Source of the DNA: Lyophyllum atratum
Taxonomy: Eukaryota > Basidiomycota > Agaricomycetes > Agaricales > Lyophyllaceae
DNA length: 64,000 nt
Direction of reading: 5' to 3'
Assembly: GCA_014905825.1 (NCBI GenBank)
Contig: JACGCN010000021.1
Span: 806,001-870,000, forward strand
The notes beneath the pieces were generated by a model that was given only the letters and a program-made list of their open reading frames with translations, was not told the DNA's origin and did no database searches. Of the stretch, positions 35,568-46,100 are shown piece after piece (the first letter of the stretch is position 1; each line of letters opens with the position of its first letter). A program made the position numbers and the translations under genes.

Positions 35568-35899
35568 TGTTAGGATTTGAGGGACACCGCAAACACCCCT
35601 TTGTGAGTGTCGCTCGATCACGGTCTCTTTATTCACGGTCTCGTTATCATACTTACACAAACGACTCTTTATCATACATTTACCTATATATACCTACTGC
35701 ACGTACTCGGGCACCCTCAGTCACTTATACATCGGACTGAGGGTGAGCCACTTTATCTTATCTCACTTACTTATCCTTACTGATCATACCGTAGTCTATT
35801 CTGTCTTGTTACAGGTATGATCATCAATACAGTCACTTATACATCGGACTGAGGTCTATTCTGTCTTGTTACAGTCTATATACGGTACTCATTCTAACA
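35568..35899 (+). repeat. Left LTR of the copia element
   Basis: 332 bp. Compared with the right LTR it has 34 extra bases just after gacaccg (about 35590-35625). Both LTRs contain two copies of cagtcacttatacatcggac, forming short palindromes (cctcagtc/gactgagg), and two copies of tctattctgtcttgttacag. Confidence 0.93.
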
Positions 35900-35909
35900 G
35901 GTTATGGGC
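35900..35909 (+). promoter_or_regulatory. Primer-binding site, half-tRNA type
   Basis: ggttatgggc follows the left LTR directly. It is complementary to the anticodon-loop side of initiator tRNA-Met (gcccataacc), not to a tRNA 3' end. This is how Drosophila copia and yeast Ty5 prime, using a cleaved tRNA half. Confidence 0.7.
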
Positions 35910-36098
35910 AATTGCCGTACACTCTAGTGCACGAGCATTTAGAATCCGTACCGTTCTATTTTTGATCTCGGGCCGCGCCCCGATCAAATCAATCTTATCA
36001 ACGCGTCGTAATCTCATCGACGCGCCTCGCGACTTCCACAGGGAAAGGTCCTTTGTCCTCATACCCTCTCTACGCACCTCATCATCACCGTCACTATC

Positions 36099-39000
36099 AT
36101 GGGCGAACCAGGCAACAACAACGATGCCACACATCCAACTATCCCCCTACTTCATGTTCGAACTTCCTTCTCGGGTGATAAACTCGAACGGGACAAAGGA
36201 GATTTCAAGAAGTGGGAACGCGACTTCATGCTCTTCATTACTATGAACCATCTAGACGGCTACTTTATCGCACCCTACGTGAGGCCTCCCTCCCCAAAGG
36301 ACGAACCGCGCGCATATGGCAACTACACCGCCAATAGTCGCATAGCCGTCGCCGCTCTACAGCAGGCCGTCGGCGAATCCGAGATGGAGTTCATCGACTA
36401 CACGAAGGGCGCCAGATCCTGCTACGAGACCATTACCAAGCGTTGCAAATCCGCCGGTCCCGTGAAACAAATCTCCCTCATCCGCGACGCTCTCTCCACG
36501 TACTGCTCTTTGTCTGAGCCACTCGCGTCGACCGCCACTAAAATCTGCGGCACGATCGAACGCGCATTCGCGATGGGGAACATCACCGAGGACCTGTTCA
36601 AGTGTATCGCGCTGCTCAACAGTCTCAACGACAAATCCTTCGAGTCCATCCAATCCAATATCTCCCGGGCTCTATCCGACTCTACCACCGACAAGCCATA
36701 TACCTCCGAGCAAATTCGCCGGGTTCTTGAAAGCGAAGATACCCTTATCTCCAGCAAGAAGCAAATGCACACGTCGGATGTCGCACTCTCCGCTAAGTCC
36801 TCCAACTCACACAACCACGGCTCGCACGACATCTGCTGCAGCGTCTGCTTCGCGGCCGGGAAACCTTGCAAGGGACATAAGAAGGAGTGGTGCGTTAGGA
36901 AAGGAGGAGGAATGGAAGGGAAGACCATTACTGAGTCGATTGCGGCGCGACGCGCTAAGGGAGCTGGGAAGTCATCCTCAGAAGGTTCGGGCTCGAATAA
37001 AATCTCCGTCCCCTTCACTATCAACAACAAAACGCACATCGCGCATGTCGACCCAAGCTCTATCCAGGAGATCGCGACTGAAGGCGCGAAGCAGGCATTC
37101 GCCGGCCTAGCGTCCACTCCCATCCCTAACGCATCCTCTATTCCAGACGTTGCTTGGCTAGCGGCGGCTGGGGGGGAGCTCAAGACATCTGTCGACTGGT
37201 CCAAGCACACCACGATCGCCAGTGAGTCCGCGCTCGCCGCGACCACACTCCAACAAACCAAACGCACTCCTGTATCCACTGAAGATTTCCCCTTCTACGC
37301 CGACACCGGCGCATCCGTCTACATCAGCATGGATCCTAACGATTTCATGCACCTGGAATCCATTCCAACCCGTTTCATCGGGGGCGTCGGGGGATCCTCC
37401 CTCGCCGCCATCGGGATAGGCAGAATTCGCCTCCGCATAGCGAGAGGGAAATATCTCGACCTACCAAACGCGTTATATGCACCCACTTCCACCGTCCGCC
37501 TAGTCTCCATCAGTTCCCTATCCATTGACGCCAACACCTTCTCGCGCTTCGACGACGAGGGGGTAAAGATCTACGATAAATCCACCGGCGCCTTCCTCGT
37601 CGGCGGATCACTCCTGCCAAACCGCCTATATTCGCTAAACTTACACTCTGTATCCGCCGAACATGCCCTATCCACTCAACATGCACCTGATCTCTTGACA
37701 TGGCATCGCCGCCTTGGTCACACGAATTTCCAGACGCTCAAAGAGATGGCGAAATCGGGCACGGTTGCAGGTATGCCCTCTTCCTTCCCCATCCTACCGC
37801 CCAAATGTGAATCTTGTATTCTTGGAAAGCAGACCAAGACTCCGGTTCCAAAGATGCGGGTGGAAGGGGCGGGGCATAGAGCGACGAGGCGACTGGGAAT
37901 TGTTTGGGTAGATCTCACAGGGCCTGCTCCTGTACAATCGCGCGAGGGTTACAGATACATAATGAATCTGGTTGACGACTACTCAAATAAGCCATGGTCA
38001 ATACCCCTCAAGCTGAAAAGCGACACGTTTAGAGAACTACAGGCATGGGAACGCGCACGGGAAGTCGAAACCGGCTTAAAAGTCGGGACATATCGTACTG
38101 GGCACGATGGTGAGCTCTCGGGACATCAAATGGAGGAATGGCTGCGATCCACGGGTACGGATCAACAGTTCGGCGCCCCCTACACCTCAGCGCACATGGG
38201 ACGCGTCGAACGAATGCACCGAACTCTCATGAATAAAGGTCGCGCAATGCGCATCTCCGCTGAATGCCCGCCAAACATGTGGGTAGAATTCTATCTGACA
38301 GCCTGCCACCTTCACGAGAAGACACCGACCAAATCACTCAAAGGCCTCACACCGTACGAACTTTGGCATAACCGTAAACCCGATTACTCTTACATCCGCG
38401 AGATCGGATGCAAAGCCTTCGTACTCATCCAGAACCGCCACAACCCAAAAATATACGAGCGCTCTATCGAGTGCATATTGATCAGCTACAACCCGAAGGC
38501 TAAAGAGTATAGGTGCTACGATAAGAAGTCGGGCCATGTCTACAGCACTTACCATGTTCGCTTCCTCGAGAGCCATGAAGGACATCCTCCCCCTACACCA
38601 ATCAACCCAGAATCGGAACTCGATGATCCCGTCACACCCAGCCAGATTCGCGACGAGTCTACCGCCGAACCCATTATATTCGATGATGACGAGGACTTTA
38701 ATCCACCTATCGACGCTATAGCGGACCCCATTGCCGACATTGTTCCCCAACCAGATGCTCCCGAACCTCCAATCGAGCCCCGCCGATCCGGACGCGTCCC
38801 TCAACCAACTGAGAAAGCAGATCCGAATAATCCTCAACCAACGCGACTTCAGCGCGCCGTGCAGGACTCCAAAGAGAGCGCCGAACGCGTCAAGGCCGCG
38901 AGGACGGAACGTCGGGCACAAGTCCCTGATGACGTCGATCACGCGGACCCTGTTCCTGATCTCGCACATATCGGAGGTAATCTCGATCATGATCGCCTAT

Positions 39001-40640
39001 TAGCCGCGATTGCGGAGACCGGCGACATAGATCCGACAACCCTGGAATTCGAGGACGAGCCGAAGTCGTGGAGGGAAGCCAGAGAGTCGGCAGATGCAAA
39101 GAAATGGGAGGAGGGGTATCGAGATGAGTTGAAATCACTGAAGGATATGGGGGTTTACGAGCTCGTTCCGAGATCAGAGGTCCCACAAGGCCACAAGGTC
39201 CGGAAAGGTCGCCCGATATTCAAGATCAAGAGGGACGAGAACGGGAAAGCCGTAAGGTTTAAGGTCCGTTTGGTATTCAAAGGCTACGAGCAAATCTATG
39301 GGAAAGATTACACGAAAACAACCTCACCTACAGCGCGCATGGAATCCTGGCGCATATTGCTTCACCTCGCGGCCTCGCAACCAGGATGGAACGCAACACA
39401 AATCGATGTTAAAACCGCCTTCTTATATGGACTACTACCTGACGACGAAGTACAATACATGGAACAACCGGAGGGATTCGAGGAGGAAGGAAAAGGAGAT
39501 TGCGTATGGAGATTGGTGCGGGGATTATATGGGATGAAGCAGAGTGGAAGGATTTGGAACCAGACCCTCAACGAGAATATGATCTCGTGGGGGTTCACTC
39601 GTCTCGCGTGCGAATCATGCATCTATTATCGAACTACTGACACTGGGACCGTCATCGCAGCCGTACACGTTGACGATTTCCTCTCCATCGCTAGCTCCAA
39701 AGACGAGAACGATCGGTTCAAGGATCAGATGCGCCAAGTATGGACCATTTCCGACTTGGGGACCCCAAGATTCGTCGTCGGTATCGGGATCGAATGGGAC
39801 CATCAGAATTCATCCGTCAAACTCTCTCAGGTCGCTCTCATCGACAAAATCATTTCCCAATTCGGCCAAAAAGACGCTACACCGTTATCCCTACCTATGG
39901 ATCCCGGACTCAAACTAAGACGCGTAGATCGCGCCACTCTTACAGACGACGAACGCGAAGCCCTATCCCGAATCCCATATCGATCACTCGTCGGATGCCT
40001 ATTGTATCTGGCGATCTCGACGCGGCCAGATATATCCTACGCTGTTCAACAACTGACCCAATACGTCGATTCCTACACCGAGATCCATTGGAACGCGGCC
40101 ATCCGCCTCGTCCGTTACCTGAAAGGTACCCGCGATCTTAAACTGACCCTTGGCGGCAAGGATAGCACCATATCATTACTGGGCTTCACCGATTCCGACT
40201 GGGCGAATTGCTTGGATACGCGGCGCAGTATCGGAGGATACGCGTGGAACATGGGATCAGGGGCGATATCCTGGGCAGCGCGTAAGCAGAAGACCGTCGC
40301 GGCTTCCTCATGCGAGGCAGAGTACATGGCTGCGTTCGAAAGCGCACAAGAATGCATATGGCTTCGCGCGCTCCTCAAAGCCATTGGACACGACATCACA
40401 CAGACGCCTACCACCATGCTGTGCGACAATAACGCCGCGATCAACCTATCAGAAGATCCCCTACTCCACGCGCGCGTCAAACACGTTGACATAAAGTACC
40501 ACTTCTTGCGCGAACGCGTACAGTCCAAAGAAATCGCGATTCGATACATTAACACCAAGAATAACGTCGCGGACATATTCACTAAAGCACTACCGGCGCC
40601 GCTATTCAATCGCCTTCGCTCTCTACTCGGTCTCCAATAG
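36099..40640 (+). CDS. Copia gag-pol polyprotein, uninterrupted
   Basis: One ORF of 1,513 codons. Order of domains: gag region (residues 1-250), then a Cys/His cluster (CCSVCFAAGKPCKGH, about 248-262) that is not a normal CCHC knuckle. Next comes aspartic protease DTGAS (about 408). The integrase has a HHCC head (WHRRLGHTNF, CESCILGKQ) and a DDE core seen as WVDLTGP, TGHDGELSG and GRVERMHRT. Reverse transcriptase shows KARLV-like FKVRLVFKGYEQ, QIDVKTAFLYG and the active site AVHVDDF. RNase H shows GFTDSDWA, ASSCEAEYMA and DNNAAINL. The C-terminus is NVADIFTKAL to LLGLQ. All catalytic residues I can check are present and there is no internal stop, so the element may still be able to move. It has no separate gag stop or frameshift; how gag excess is made is not visible. 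Confidence 0.95.
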   Translation: MGEPGNNNDATHPTIPLLHVRTSFSGDKLERDKGDFKKWERDFMLFITMNHLDGYFIAPYVRPPSPKDEPRAYGNYTANSRIAVAALQQAVGESEMEFIDYTKGARSCYETITKRCKSAGPVKQISLIRDALSTYCSLSEPLASTATKICGTIERAFAMGNITEDLFKCIALLNSLNDKSFESIQSNISRALSDSTTDKPYTSEQIRRVLESEDTLISSKKQMHTSDVALSAKSSNSHNHGSHDICCSVCFAAGKPCKGHKKEWCVRKGGGMEGKTITESIAARRAKGAGKSSSEGSGSNKISVPFTINNKTHIAHVDPSSIQEIATEGAKQAFAGLASTPIPNASSIPDVAWLAAAGGELKTSVDWSKHTTIASESALAATTLQQTKRTPVSTEDFPFYADTGASVYISMDPNDFMHLESIPTRFIGGVGGSSLAAIGIGRIRLRIARGKYLDLPNALYAPTSTVRLVSISSLSIDANTFSRFDDEGVKIYDKSTGAFLVGGSLLPNRLYSLNLHSVSAEHALSTQHAPDLLTWHRRLGHTNFQTLKEMAKSGTVAGMPSSFPILPPKCESCILGKQTKTPVPKMRVEGAGHRATRRLGIVWVDLTGPAPVQSREGYRYIMNLVDDYSNKPWSIPLKLKSDTFRELQAWERAREVETGLKVGTYRTGHDGELSGHQMEEWLRSTGTDQQFGAPYTSAHMGRVERMHRTLMNKGRAMRISAECPPNMWVEFYLTACHLHEKTPTKSLKGLTPYELWHNRKPDYSYIREIGCKAFVLIQNRHNPKIYERSIECILISYNPKAKEYRCYDKKSGHVYSTYHVRFLESHEGHPPPTPINPESELDDPVTPSQIRDESTAEPIIFDDDEDFNPPIDAIADPIADIVPQPDAPEPPIEPRRSGRVPQPTEKADPNNPQPTRLQRAVQDSKESAERVKAARTERRAQVPDDVDHADPVPDLAHIGGNLDHDRLLAAIAETGDIDPTTLEFEDEPKSWREARESADAKKWEEGYRDELKSLKDMGVYELVPRSEVPQGHKVRKGRPIFKIKRDENGKAVRFKVRLVFKGYEQIYGKDYTKTTSPTARMESWRILLHLAASQPGWNATQIDVKTAFLYGLLPDDEVQYMEQPEGFEEEGKGDCVWRLVRGLYGMKQSGRIWNQTLNENMISWGFTRLACESCIYYRTTDTGTVIAAVHVDDFLSIASSKDENDRFKDQMRQVWTISDLGTPRFVVGIGIEWDHQNSSVKLSQVALIDKIISQFGQKDATPLSLPMDPGLKLRRVDRATLTDDEREALSRIPYRSLVGCLLYLAISTRPDISYAVQQLTQYVDSYTEIHWNAAIRLVRYLKGTRDLKLTLGGKDSTISLLGFTDSDWANCLDTRRSIGGYAWNMGSGAISWAARKQKTVAASSCEAEYMAAFESAQECIWLRALLKAIGHDITQTPTTMLCDNNAAINLSEDPLLHARVKHVDIKYHFLRERVQSKEIAIRYINTKNNVADIFTKALPAPLFNRLRSLLGLQ

Positions 40641-40674
40641 ATCCCCAGGTTTCCATGCGAGGAGGAGTATTTGC

Positions 40675-40686
40675 GGTGAGGAGGAG
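40675..40686 (+). promoter_or_regulatory. Polypurine tract of the copia element
   Basis: ggtgaggaggag abuts the right LTR and would prime plus-strand DNA synthesis. Confidence 0.75.
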
Positions 40687-40984
40687 TGTTAGGATTTGAG
40701 GGACACCGTCTCTTTATTCACGGTCTCTTTATCATACTTACACAAACGACTCTTTATCATACATTTACCTATATATACCTACTGCACGTACTCGGGCACC
40801 CTCAGTCACTTATACATCGGACTGAGGGTGAGCCACTTTATCTTATCTCACTTACTTATCCTTACTGATCATACCGTAGTCTATTCTGTCTTGTTACAGG
40901 TATGATCATCAATACAGTCACTTATACATCGGACTGAGGTCTATTCTGTCTTGTTACAGTCTATATACGGTACTCATTCTAACA
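40687..40984 (+). repeat. Right LTR of the copia element
   Basis: 298 bp from TGTTAG to CTAACA, otherwise near identical to the left LTR. It lacks the 34-bp segment of the left copy and is followed by the target repeat gataa. Confidence 0.93.
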
Positions 40985-41099
40985 GATAACTCTCGAGAGA
41001 TGGCTTCCCTTAGTTCGTGTCCAGAGCGCTGGGTAGTTATCGGTATAGGTTGACCATCGGTCGTAGGAAAGTAGACCGTCAGTGTGGCGAGGATCAACA

Positions 41100-41217
41100 C
41101 AAACCACCTCTGATCTGATTGGCTGCTGAAACGCCCTCACAATTTCCACGGACTCAACACTTGCCCAAGTCCCTCAAATTACGCCTCGCCATATCGGGGG
41201 CTGGTTTTAGGAGCCTG
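41100..41217 (-). repeat. Right terminal inverted repeat of the DNA element
   Basis: Inverted counterpart of 33806-33933. Matching blocks are aaaccacctc, ctgattggct, ccatatcg and the outer 19 bp. The 9-bp target repeat follows at 41218-41226. Confidence 0.8.
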
Positions 41218-42676
41218 ACCATAGACTATCAAGCCCGACAACATGAGATTGACTTCGTCTTCACGCCGTATTATGGAACAGCAAATCTCAATTTCGCTGC
41301 GGCCCAGAAAACCCTTGCCTTGACCTACAAGAACACGGTATTGAAGTTTGAGAGGAACAACACCAAGACCAGCGGACTAGATCCTACTGCAGTCAGGGCG
41401 GCCCAGAATGGGTTCCCGCAGACTTTTACTGCCGATCCTCAACTTCCCATTGCCTCGAACTCTCTCCCGCATCTCGTCCTTGACGTGGAGGGTATCGTGT
41501 CAAATAGTGATGGAACGTAAGGATCCCTCCCTACTTGCCTTCCAGAATCCCATGATCAAGCCGCGCTTGCTCGCAGATTTTGGATCAGCGACGAGTATGG
41601 ACCTTACATCTACCGATATTCAGCAGATGGGAAACTGATTCAAACGATCCAACCACCTAATGCATTTCTTCCGCGCGACTCGTCTGGCGCATTGCAGTTT
41701 ACATCAGACACTGACCCGAAGACTGGCCGAGCGGGCAATAAAGGTACATATACATGGAACCTCCTTCGCGGGTTGCTTTTGATTTGACGGTTGGCTAGGC
41801 TTCGAGGGCCTGACCATTGACCGAACCAACAACATTTTGTATGCAATGCTCCAATCAGCGACAATCCAGGACGGGGGCGGTGACAAAAGCACCTCTCGCC
41901 ATACACGCCTTGTCGCCTATAATGTTTCCGACCCCCTCGTTCGACCATCTCTAGTGGGAGATGGGTCGTCCCTCTTCCATTGAGCTCAAAAGGGAACACA
42001 CTGGGCTGTAGTGAGATTCACTTCGTGAGCCCTGGTGTGTTCCTAGCACTATCCAGGGATGGCGATGGTCGTGGGGGTGATGATACCAACTCGAAGTACA
42101 AGTGAGCATCCACATGGAACGTCCGGGGGCTCTCATCATGATGACTCTGTTGCAGACAAGCAGAACTTTTCTCCCTTGTGGGAGCCACTGACATCCATGG
42201 CACGAAGTATGACGATCCTGCGACGCCAGTCGCGCCTGGTGGTAAACTAGTCTCCAGCATCAAGCCCGCAACCTACCTTTCGTTTGTCAGCTACGTAGAA
42301 ACCAACGGCCTCGCACGCTTCGGGCTTCATAATGGTAAGCCTTGCGTATTGTTGGATGCCTGATGATAACTCACTCCGAGTTTCCAGGCAAGCCGGACGA
42401 CCAGACGCTTGTTGACGCGAAGTGGGAGTCGTTGGTCTTGGCTTCAGTAGGAGAACCCGCCTACCCTGACGACTTCTTCCTGTTCACCGCGGTATGTACT
42501 GACTTTATGAACCATTATAAGGGAGTAGGCTGACATGTCTGTTGTAGGCGGACAACGACTTTATCAGCACAGACGGCGTGTCCCTTGATGTTCCATTCAA
42601 CGCTGGCTTGGACGTCGACAACCAGTTCCTGGTCTACAGGGTAACGTTTCCAGGAGCAGCTAAATACCATGTATAG

Positions 42677-43122
42677 GCAACTCCTTTCGAAATCGGCTTA
42701 GGGACGTTGATTCGGATCTAGCATGCATATAGTACTGGAAAACACACTATTTCGAGAGCCCAGTCTTAAGGTCAAGCTAGTCAAAAGTAATCAAGTACGC
42801 ACAGAATACAACTCGTTTGCGCTTACAAGTTATGTACCGTCAGACTTCGACTCCGACACTTTAGTCGATCCAAAGCATAGGTGCAGCAACTACGTGCTGC
42901 ACCTATGATCTGTGCACCATAGCGGAATGGCAGTTTGCCCACTCGCCGAAACAATGTTGCAAATACTGCGGTTGTTTCTGGGCTCATCGAAAAGGGATAT
43001 GTATAAATTACATGAGGGTGATCCGTATATGCGTATGCGTTGAAGTTGTTCGAAATGATAATGCAGGTGGTATGTGGAGACGAAAACGACACTGAATGGA
43101 AAGAAAACCGGAAGCACGAAGG
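42677..43122. other. Spacer between pseudogene 3' end and SLP1 3' end
   Basis: Convergent 3' flanks of the phytase-like pseudogene and the SUN-like gene. It contains a perfect hairpin (42876-42907) and no gene that I can see. Confidence 0.45.
42876..42907. repeat. Perfect 13-bp inverted repeat (hairpin)
   Basis: cataggtgcagca (42876-42888), six-base loop actacg, then its exact complement tgctgcacctatg (42895-42907). It lies about 200 bp past the pseudogene stop. Possible roles are a 3'-end structure or the scar of a small inverted-repeat element. Confidence 0.9.
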
Positions 43123-46100
43123 TCAATGTTCATTACCAGCCGCAGAGAAAGCCATTGGAGGCCCCCCTGTCCCCGTCTCCGGCTTGAAATCCCAGTCCCC
43201 CTCCCCTTCCTCAAAATCCGTATCCGTGTCCACCCACTGATCGATCTCGCTCTCTTCTGGCGGCTTGAACGTAACCGGCCTCGACCGCCTCTCACCCCCC
43301 TCAGCCCCCTTCCTCGGCGACCCTAGCCCATCCACCATAACCCCATCACTCCCATCTCTTTCCTTCTCCTCTTTCGTTTTCTCCCTCCGCGCCCAAAACG
43401 GACCAGTTGCAAACACATCCACCACCTCATTCTCCCCCTCCGCCCTTGCCCGCCTTCGCTTCGCGTCCCCATCCCCGTTCCTCACCTCATGCAGATGCGC
43501 CGTCCGTGCCCATCTCCTGGCGCTTTTATGTGTCGAGCCCGGGACCACCGGGCCACTTCCAGTAGGCGACCCGCCCAGGCCTTGCGAATTTGAGCGCTGC
43601 AAACGCGGCCTATGCGATGGAGTGGGAGTCGAAGGCGGTCTTGGGACGTGCTGATGTTGGCGGGTACCGCTGCGCATGGACGGGGTGCGCGACCGTGGGT
43701 TCGGCCAGGGTTGAACCCGCGCATCGCTTGATATCGACCGTGTATTCATACTCGTGGCTTTTAGCGGCATCTTCTCTTGTGCCCGCTCCGTAGATGGGAA
43801 GGCGACTTTCACGTTATCTTATCCCGTCTAGTCAGAACCCTCTTTGAAAAGCAAAATACGGAAGTAGGCATACCATGATCCAAATTTATGGGCAGTGGCC
43901 GTGCGGCCTGGGGATGCGGCTTGAGAACATCGCGCCCATCACTTCCACTTCGCGCTCGGCTCCGGAAGCGTGATGTCCACTCCCCGCTGAAGCTCAGATG
44001 GCGTTTCCCCCACTCCCTCATGGACCTATTGAGTTGCACTGGCTGCTGGTCGCCTCTGGAGCCGCGCGTGAGACCCATAAATACGAGCACAGCCAGAAGC
44101 AGACAGAGCTGAGCGATGCCTAGGCGTTTCTCTAGGACAATCTACAAGATGCCATCATTATAACCGATTCAGGGAGCATTGCGAAGAGTGAGGGGCATAC
44201 CTCGTCAGAGAGATACTCGACACGTGCCATGAGTTCGCCATAATCCATCTGCAACTGCTGTTGCCGCTTCTCCCAATCGCGAACTGTACGCTGATATGTT
44301 TGGCTTTGTGCTCTGCCCTATCAGACATTCAGCGCGCCGAACTTGAACATTACCGTGAGGGCACGGGTTGCGAAAAACTCACAATACCCTCGAGTCGTCC
44401 AACGTCCTCGGCAACTCTTCGTAGGAGCTCCCGCACGCCGCTCGTCTGCTGCTCAACATAGCGCGCATATAGGGTATGGTTTCCTTCGAGTGCTGTCAGG
44501 CGATTCATAATGGTACGATAGATGGATTCGCCTCCCGTCGTCACATGAGGCGAGGGAGCCGCAGATACAGATACCACCACGGAAGGTGCTATTGAGGTAG
44601 TAATTGTAGTTGTCGCAGCCTTGACTATAGTGGTCGTCTGAGACCCGTTAGTTGCCGCCGCCTTGGGGATCGAGGAGCTAGAGCCATTCAAGGAGATGGC
44701 GCCCGATGGCTGTGATTTGTATGATGCCACTTGTGTTGATGAGACATTTGACTGCTGGGCCGTGGATGAGATATTGGTAGCCGATGGCGGCATGGCGGAG
44801 GATGAGGAAATAGGAACGGAACGCGTCGTACGCAAGGAGTCGTGAGTGTGATTGTCCGCCGATACGGACAACGGTGATGCAATTGGCTTGGTTTCGGGTG
44901 TTTTGGATAGGATTGCGAGTTCCACAGGAGATTGAATAGACACAGGGGAACGATGTGAATCCGATAGTAAAGTAATTGAAGTCGGAGCAGCGTCCTTCGT
45001 GTCAAAAGGAATAGCCACCGGGCTCTCGGTAGCATTACTATCTGCAGGAGCGTGACCGGTGGATGATAGGTTCGCCGAAGATGCAACAGTCGTAGCACCG
45101 TGACTTTCGGTCAAGACTTCTGGCGCATCCCCAGGTATTGGCTGGTCGACCACAGCCTCTGCCGGTGTCGACGTCTGGTGAATGCTATCGTTGACGGTGG
45201 TCTCCAGCTTCTCTCGGCTCTCTTGTTCCCAGGTGTCCCTTTTCCATTGCTCGAGATGTGTAAGTCCATAAACACGCAGAAGGGACACCGGGCAATAATA
45301 TTCGTTTCCATAATGGGAGAGGAACTCGATACGAATGTAGCGATAGAAGTCGCGGAGAGAGTCAGGCGGGTGGAATGACTGCAATGAGAAAGCTCAGTAG
45401 GAGTCATTTGCACATCAGGTTCGACATACCTGTACTCCACGGACGTTCTTGGCTCGATATGTGCCAGCGTCGGTCCACGCTTCCTCCCTCGTAATCTCAG
45501 TTTTTGCAACACTAATGCGGAAGTCCTTGAATATCCCACTGAAGAACTCAAAGTTCGCCAGCTGTACGGTGTCGATCCTGATATCCTCGCAGAGCTCTAC
45601 TACCACGAACTGCTTCTCCTTCTTTGGAGAATTACATGGACTGAGCATGTACCTGTCGCGTTTCGACGATAGGATAGAGGATGTGGACTTGGCTGAGCGG
45701 TGTGACAACTGGACGCGGGCAGAGCACTCGAGACTGGCGTAGTTGTAGCGGTCGATTATGGGCACCTTAACCTGCGGTGGCGGGGCTTCCACTTTCGATG
45801 ACTTAGATAGGTCATCAACGTCCGCTAGTTCTCCTGTGCCCAGAATATCCTGGTATACGATTGTCGTATTGCTCCCATTGCCACCATCCCCAGACACCTT
45901 TCCGTTGATATTGGGGGTAGAGCGATTAACGGCTTCCCGTTCCTTGGCCCGTTCCTTTTCCTGCTGCACAGACTGTTTCTGCTTCCACTCTTCGAACGAG
46001 AGCAGGACCTCATCCTCCAAAGGCTCGAGTGGCTGCAAGGGCTTGAGACAGCAAACCGGGAGATCCGGTTTGCGTGGAATCTGTGCCGCGATGGCTTTGA

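Larger units (their letters stand above)
35568..40984 (+). mobile_element. Complete Ty1/copia LTR retrotransposon nested in the TIR element
   Basis: 5,417 bp, bounded by two LTRs beginning TGTTAG and ending CTAACA. A perfect 5-bp target repeat gataa lies at 35563-35567 and 40985-40989. A primer-binding site, one long gag-pol ORF and a purine tract follow in normal order. The LTRs differ by a 34-bp indel and few base changes, so insertion looks fairly recent and younger than the surrounding DNA element. Gene order protease-integrase-RT-RNase H is that of Ty1/copia. Confidence 0.95.
33806..41217. mobile_element. Long-TIR DNA transposon (Mutator-like size of target duplication), gene-carrying, with nested copia
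   Basis: The ends are inverted: left caggctcctagaaccagcc (33806-33824) and right ggctggttttaggagcctg (41199-41217), 18 of 19 matching. Similarity continues inward in blocks (CGATATGG; AGCCAATCAG; GAGGTGGTTTG) for about 120-130 bp. The 9-bp direct repeat accatagac flanks the element at 33797-33805 and 41218-41226. Removing the 5.4-kb copia and its target copy leaves about 2.0 kb: TIRs, a coiled-coil gene on the minus strand and a short right arm. No transposase is visible, so it is non-autonomous. A 9-bp target duplication with long TIRs is typical of Mutator-like elements, but superfamily assignment is inference. Confidence 0.85.
33363..42676 (+). pseudogene. Second phytase-like gene, split by a TIR element and frameshifted
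   Basis: The 5' part (33363-33805) encodes a signal peptide (MLTSQTFALCLLLLAKGVHS), an intron after VTYVNK, then GLVGFGLIPHNFRETTGDTLG and VTPDRGFN. It breaks off inside the codons for DGTID. The 3' part resumes at 41218-42676 with the same codons followed by YQARQHEIDFVFTPYYGTAN, DEYGPYIYRYSADGKLIQTI, GFEGLTIDRTNNILYAMLQS and DNDFISTDGVSLDVPF, ending at 42676. The junction matches copy 1 at 30852 codon for codon, with accatagac present on both sides of the insert. A second defect is a 1-base loss near 41960, in the segment for LVGEWVVPLP, that shifts the frame to an early stop. Copy 2 therefore cannot make a full protein. Similarity between the copies implies a tandem duplication. Confidence 0.88.

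Noticed and set aside
35461..35592. Upstream extension of the coiled-coil gene to about 35592
   Set aside because: The extension has no clear start and runs into the copia LTR, so it cannot be original coding sequence; ATG 35460 is preferred.
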